This document shows, piece after piece, positions 5,227-7,291 of a DNA stretch of 7,291 bases; within the stretch, counting starts at the first letter, position 1; each line of letters starts with the position of its first letter. The position numbers and the translations under genes were made by a program. Source of the stretch: Acidimicrobiia bacterium. GTDB taxonomy: Bacteria; Actinomycetota; Acidimicrobiia; Spongiisociales; UBA5794. The notes beneath the pieces were generated by a model that had not been told where the DNA came from, ran no database searches, and worked only from the letters and a program-made list of their open reading frames with translations. The stretch covers positions 1 through 7,291 of the forward strand of contig JABDMN010000083.1 of the NCBI GenBank assembly GCA_013001485.1, read 5' to 3'.

Positions 5227-6598
5227 CGATCTCAACTCCCGTGAACAGCGCAAAGCCTCCTTCGACGTCGGCCGACCAGGCCACGCTGACCGACTGGTCG
5301 CTCTCGACAAGGTATCCACCGGAGCCCGACGGCACGGTGATCGGCAACGTTCCCCAGGCCGGCACCAGGACCTTGTCTGGGGTTCTGTCCGACCCGAGAG
5401 CGACCAGGGTGACGGTGGCGTCGACGGGCTCGGGGTTCATCACATGGATCACCGACCTGGTCGCGCCTGCCCCCGGAAGCAGCCACCGTTCTGCGGGTAC
5501 CGCCAGACCTGACATCGCCGCCAGTCGCCCATCGGGGATGAGCACGACTTCCTCGCCCTCGACTCCTACGGCATCGGGATCCTCGGGAACGAGGCCTTCG
5601 ACGACCATGGCGACGGCGATCGGACCCGAGCCACGGACCCTCAGCGCCGACGCCTCACCGTCGAGGTCGGCAACAGCGACCCGAACCGGGCGAGCGACGT
5701 CCAGGCCCAGTGTGGCAACGGCAGTCCGGATGCCGGCTGGCCCGAAAGAGTCGACCTCGACGGTCACCGGCGACGGCCCGGGGTTGTAGATGACGACCGA
5801 CGCCACCAGTCCGTCACCACCGGCGTAAGGGAAGTCCCACGAAGTCGACAACCCGGTCGCCGACCACACGGCGCGATCGGCGCCTTCGTCCCACACCATG
5901 ACGGGGACCACCTGACCTTCGGTCACGGCCATCGTCAGGGAGAGGTCGTCCAGGAATCGCGCAGCAACGGTGAGGTCGACGTCGCGGAACGACCTTCCAT
6001 CGATGTCGATCACATCGCCGAGCGGTTGGGCGCCGAACTCGCTGGCTCCAGAGAGCGCCACCTTGGCGACATCCGGGAACGGGTTGAAGAGTCTCAAGAT
6101 CAGCGTCGACCCATCGCGAGTGGTGCCCCCTGCAATGTGCCACTCCTTCGAGACAGCCGCTCGACAGGTCGTGCCGCTGATCTCGGGAGCGAAGCCCTCA
6201 CCGTCGACGATCGATGCCACCGCAGCGGCAGCAGGGCCGGATTCGAACTCGACGAGTGCTGGAACCGGACCTCGTCTCAGGAAGTCGCTGACCACCACCA
6301 CTGCTGCATCTCGTTCGCCAAACGCCCGACGCGCGATGTCGGCGTCGTCGACGCCAAAGGGGCTTGGCCACGTGATAGCGGCCTGGCCGGAGTCCAGCGT
6401 CGCGAGATACAGCTCGGCATCACGTCTGTCATCGCTGTCGCCGGCGGCGCAATACCAGACACTCTCGCCCACGGCGGCAACGACGACGCCCGGCTCGGGT
6501 TCGGGAAAGACCGGGACCGATTCGGGCTCCGGAGCCGGGATGAGAGCAGCGACCACAATCCCGGCAAGGACGACCGCAGTAAGCACAATCCGCCTCAC
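5219..6598 (-). CDS. DUF5719-like exported or membrane-anchored protein
   Basis: A 459-residue protein with a short basic N terminus (VRR), one hydrophobic helix (about 4-20) and a Pro/Glu-rich linker (21-36), so the rest is predicted to face the cell exterior. It has a SVWYC segment (46-50), a TTCRAAVSKEWHIAGG segment (143-158), and three repeated beta-type units starting at Asn-Pro: FNPFP (171-175), YNPGP (271-275) and MNPEP (387-391). The end carries GGYLVESDQSVSVAWS (427-442), which I associate with DUF5719 of actinobacteria. C50 and C145 are its only cysteines. The function is unknown; its place between a large membrane glycosyltransferase and DUF3499 suggests a role in envelope assembly. 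The GTG start at 6598 overlaps the upstream stop as GTGA and has a strong GGAGG site at 6611-6607. The longer ATG start at 6748 is rejected because it lies deep inside the upstream gene. Confidence 0.8.
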   Translation of the reverse strand: MRRIVLTAVVLAGIVVAALIPAPEPESVPVFPEPEPGVVVAAVGESVWYCAAGDSDDRRDAELYLATLDSGQAAITWPSPFGVDDADIARRAFGERDAAVVVVSDFLRRGPVPALVEFESGPAAAAVASIVDGEGFAPEISGTTCRAAVSKEWHIAGGTTRDGSTLILRLFNPFPDVAKVALSGASEFGAQPLGDVIDIDGRSFRDVDLTVAARFLDDLSLTMAVTEGQVVPVMVWDEGADRAVWSATGLSTSWDFPYAGGDGLVASVVIYNPGPSPVTVEVDSFGPAGIRTAVATLGLDVARPVRVAVADLDGEASALRVRGSGPIAVAMVVEGLVPEDPDAVGVEGEEVVLIPDGRLAAMSGLAVPAERWLLPGAGATRSVIHVMNPEPVDATVTLVALGSDRTPDKVLVPAWGTLPITVPSGSGGYLVESDQSVSVAWSADVEGGFALFTGVEIGE

Positions 6599-7291
6599 GA
6601 TCGGCGCCTCCCCATCCAGCCAAGCAACGGCAGCGCCACGAACCACGCAAGCGAGATCCATGCCAGGGACCGTCGTGGCTGGATTGGCCGGTACTCGGCG
6701 AACCCGTCGACCGCCGAAACCTCGTTCGCCCAATCGACCTGGCGCCATGGTCCTGGTCCCCAGCGAGCATCGGCGTTGACGGCGAGCCGGACCCGCGACT
6801 CGGCATCAGCCAGCCCGGCGAAACCCGCGCCGTCGGCAAACCATGCCCGGCCATCGGTGGAGCGTGCCACCAGAGCGGGCGCCTCGACCTTGAACGTGGG
6901 CCGGGGCAAACCCCGCAGCGGGACGAGATCGAGCTGACCATCCAGCAGCGGGAGGAATGGTGAGTCATCGGCGGCGATCACCCACTCGATGCCAAACGCG
7001 GCCAGGTCTTCTCCGATCCGACGGCTCTTGCCCTCGACAAGCGTGGCCAGAACCGCATCTAGGGCGTCGTCGCCGGCCCTCGGGTCGGACAAGGCGGAGT
7101 CCAGCGTGGTCGCCCCCGTCGTCGGCACCAGCCGGTAATGCGCTCCCTCGTAGGAACGCTCATCACCAGGGATCCCGTCGGGATCGCCGAGTAGGAGCAC
7201 CCGGGTTGCAGTGGGATCGAGCTCCGAAACCGTCGACACGTCGATGGCTGCCCCCCGATCCTCGGGGAGTCCCCCCCGACCCGGAATGATC
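6595..7291 (-). CDS. C-terminal part of a large membrane protein, probable glycosyltransferase (cut by right edge)
   Basis: About 231 residues are visible; the frame is open to the window edge, so the true start lies outside and the GTG at 7239 is only an internal codon. The visible part is a soluble, probably extracytoplasmic domain containing TRVLLLGDPDGIPG, then DDALDAVLATLVEGKSRRIGEDLAAFGIEWVI-type sequence. It ends with a single hydrophobic helix (SLAWISLAWFVALPLLGW) and the cytosolic tail MGRRRS. Such a domain closed by a final helix is seen at the C terminus of large actinobacterial family 2 glycosyltransferases encoded next to DUF5719 genes. No catalytic domain is in view, so the name rests on this resemblance and on the neighbourhood. 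It is coupled to the DUF5719-like gene by a GTGA overlap. Confidence 0.68.
   Translation of the reverse strand, partial: IIPGRGGLPEDRGAAIDVSTVSELDPTATRVLLLGDPDGIPGDERSYEGAHYRLVPTTGATTLDSALSDPRAGDDALDAVLATLVEGKSRRIGEDLAAFGIEWVIAADDSPFLPLLDGQLDLVPLRGLPRPTFKVEAPALVARSTDGRAWFADGAGFAGLADAESRVRLAVNADARWGPGPWRQVDWANEVSAVDGFAEYRPIQPRRSLAWISLAWFVALPLLGWMGRRRS

Noticed and set aside
5227..5319. N-terminal extension of the thioredoxin-like protein to an ATG at 5319
   Set aside because: The extra 31 residues overlap the DUF5719-like gene and look like a shadow. The GTG at 5226 has a ribosome binding site and begins just before the membrane helix.
6599..6748. N-terminal extension of the DUF5719-like protein to an ATG at 6748
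   Set aside because: It would overlap the upstream gene by over 150 bases. The GTG at 6598 has a GGAGG site, a GTGA junction and begins directly with the signal-anchor helix.
6026..6937. Plus-strand 303-codon frame opposite the DUF5719-like and membrane protein genes
   Set aside because: It is antisense to two coupled genes with coherent signal-anchor and membrane features; no domain or ribosome binding site supports it.

Overview
The window looks like a chromosomal stretch from a GC-rich actinobacterium. The phylum call rests on four things: a DUF3499 gene, a DUF5719-like gene and a phosphomannomutase gene close together (a neighbourhood known from actinobacteria), GTG start codons on eight of the nine genes whose start is visible, several 4-base GTGA gene overlaps, and TANNNT boxes placed right against start codons, as in actinobacterial leaderless genes. 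A deep lineage such as Acidimicrobiia is possible, but this was not tested.

Layout. On the minus strand from the right edge: the C-terminal part of a large membrane protein, probably a glycosyltransferase (6595-7291); a DUF5719-like exported protein (5219-6598); a membrane-anchored thioredoxin-like protein (4825-5226); DUF3499 (4613-4828); and a DUF6788-like small Cys-rich protein (4291-4605). These five are overlapping or 7 bases apart, so they are probably one operon. A promoter-like site then precedes a small zinc-ribbon gene (4038-4247). After 54 bases come a GT-C type membrane glycosyltransferase (1833-3983) and, overlapping it, a GtrA-family membrane protein (1366-1836). On the plus strand a GT2 enzyme of the polyprenyl-phosphate-sugar synthase type (677-1369) runs convergently into gtrA; the two stop codons share one CTAG. 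Phosphomannomutase/phosphoglucomutase (1-621, cut by the left edge) is divergent from the GT2 gene across a 55-base gap. No RNA gene, mobile element, CRISPR array or gene-free stretch above 60 bases was seen.

How they may work together (inference): the mutase makes a sugar-1-phosphate (mannose or glucose) that feeds a nucleotide sugar; the GT2 enzyme moves that sugar to a polyprenyl phosphate; the GtrA protein helps the lipid-linked sugar cross the membrane; and the GT-C protein uses it on the outer face. This is the logic of the three-part Gtr systems, combined here with a conserved actinobacterial envelope locus (large glycosyltransferase, DUF5719, DUF3499). The acceptor glycan or protein is unknown.
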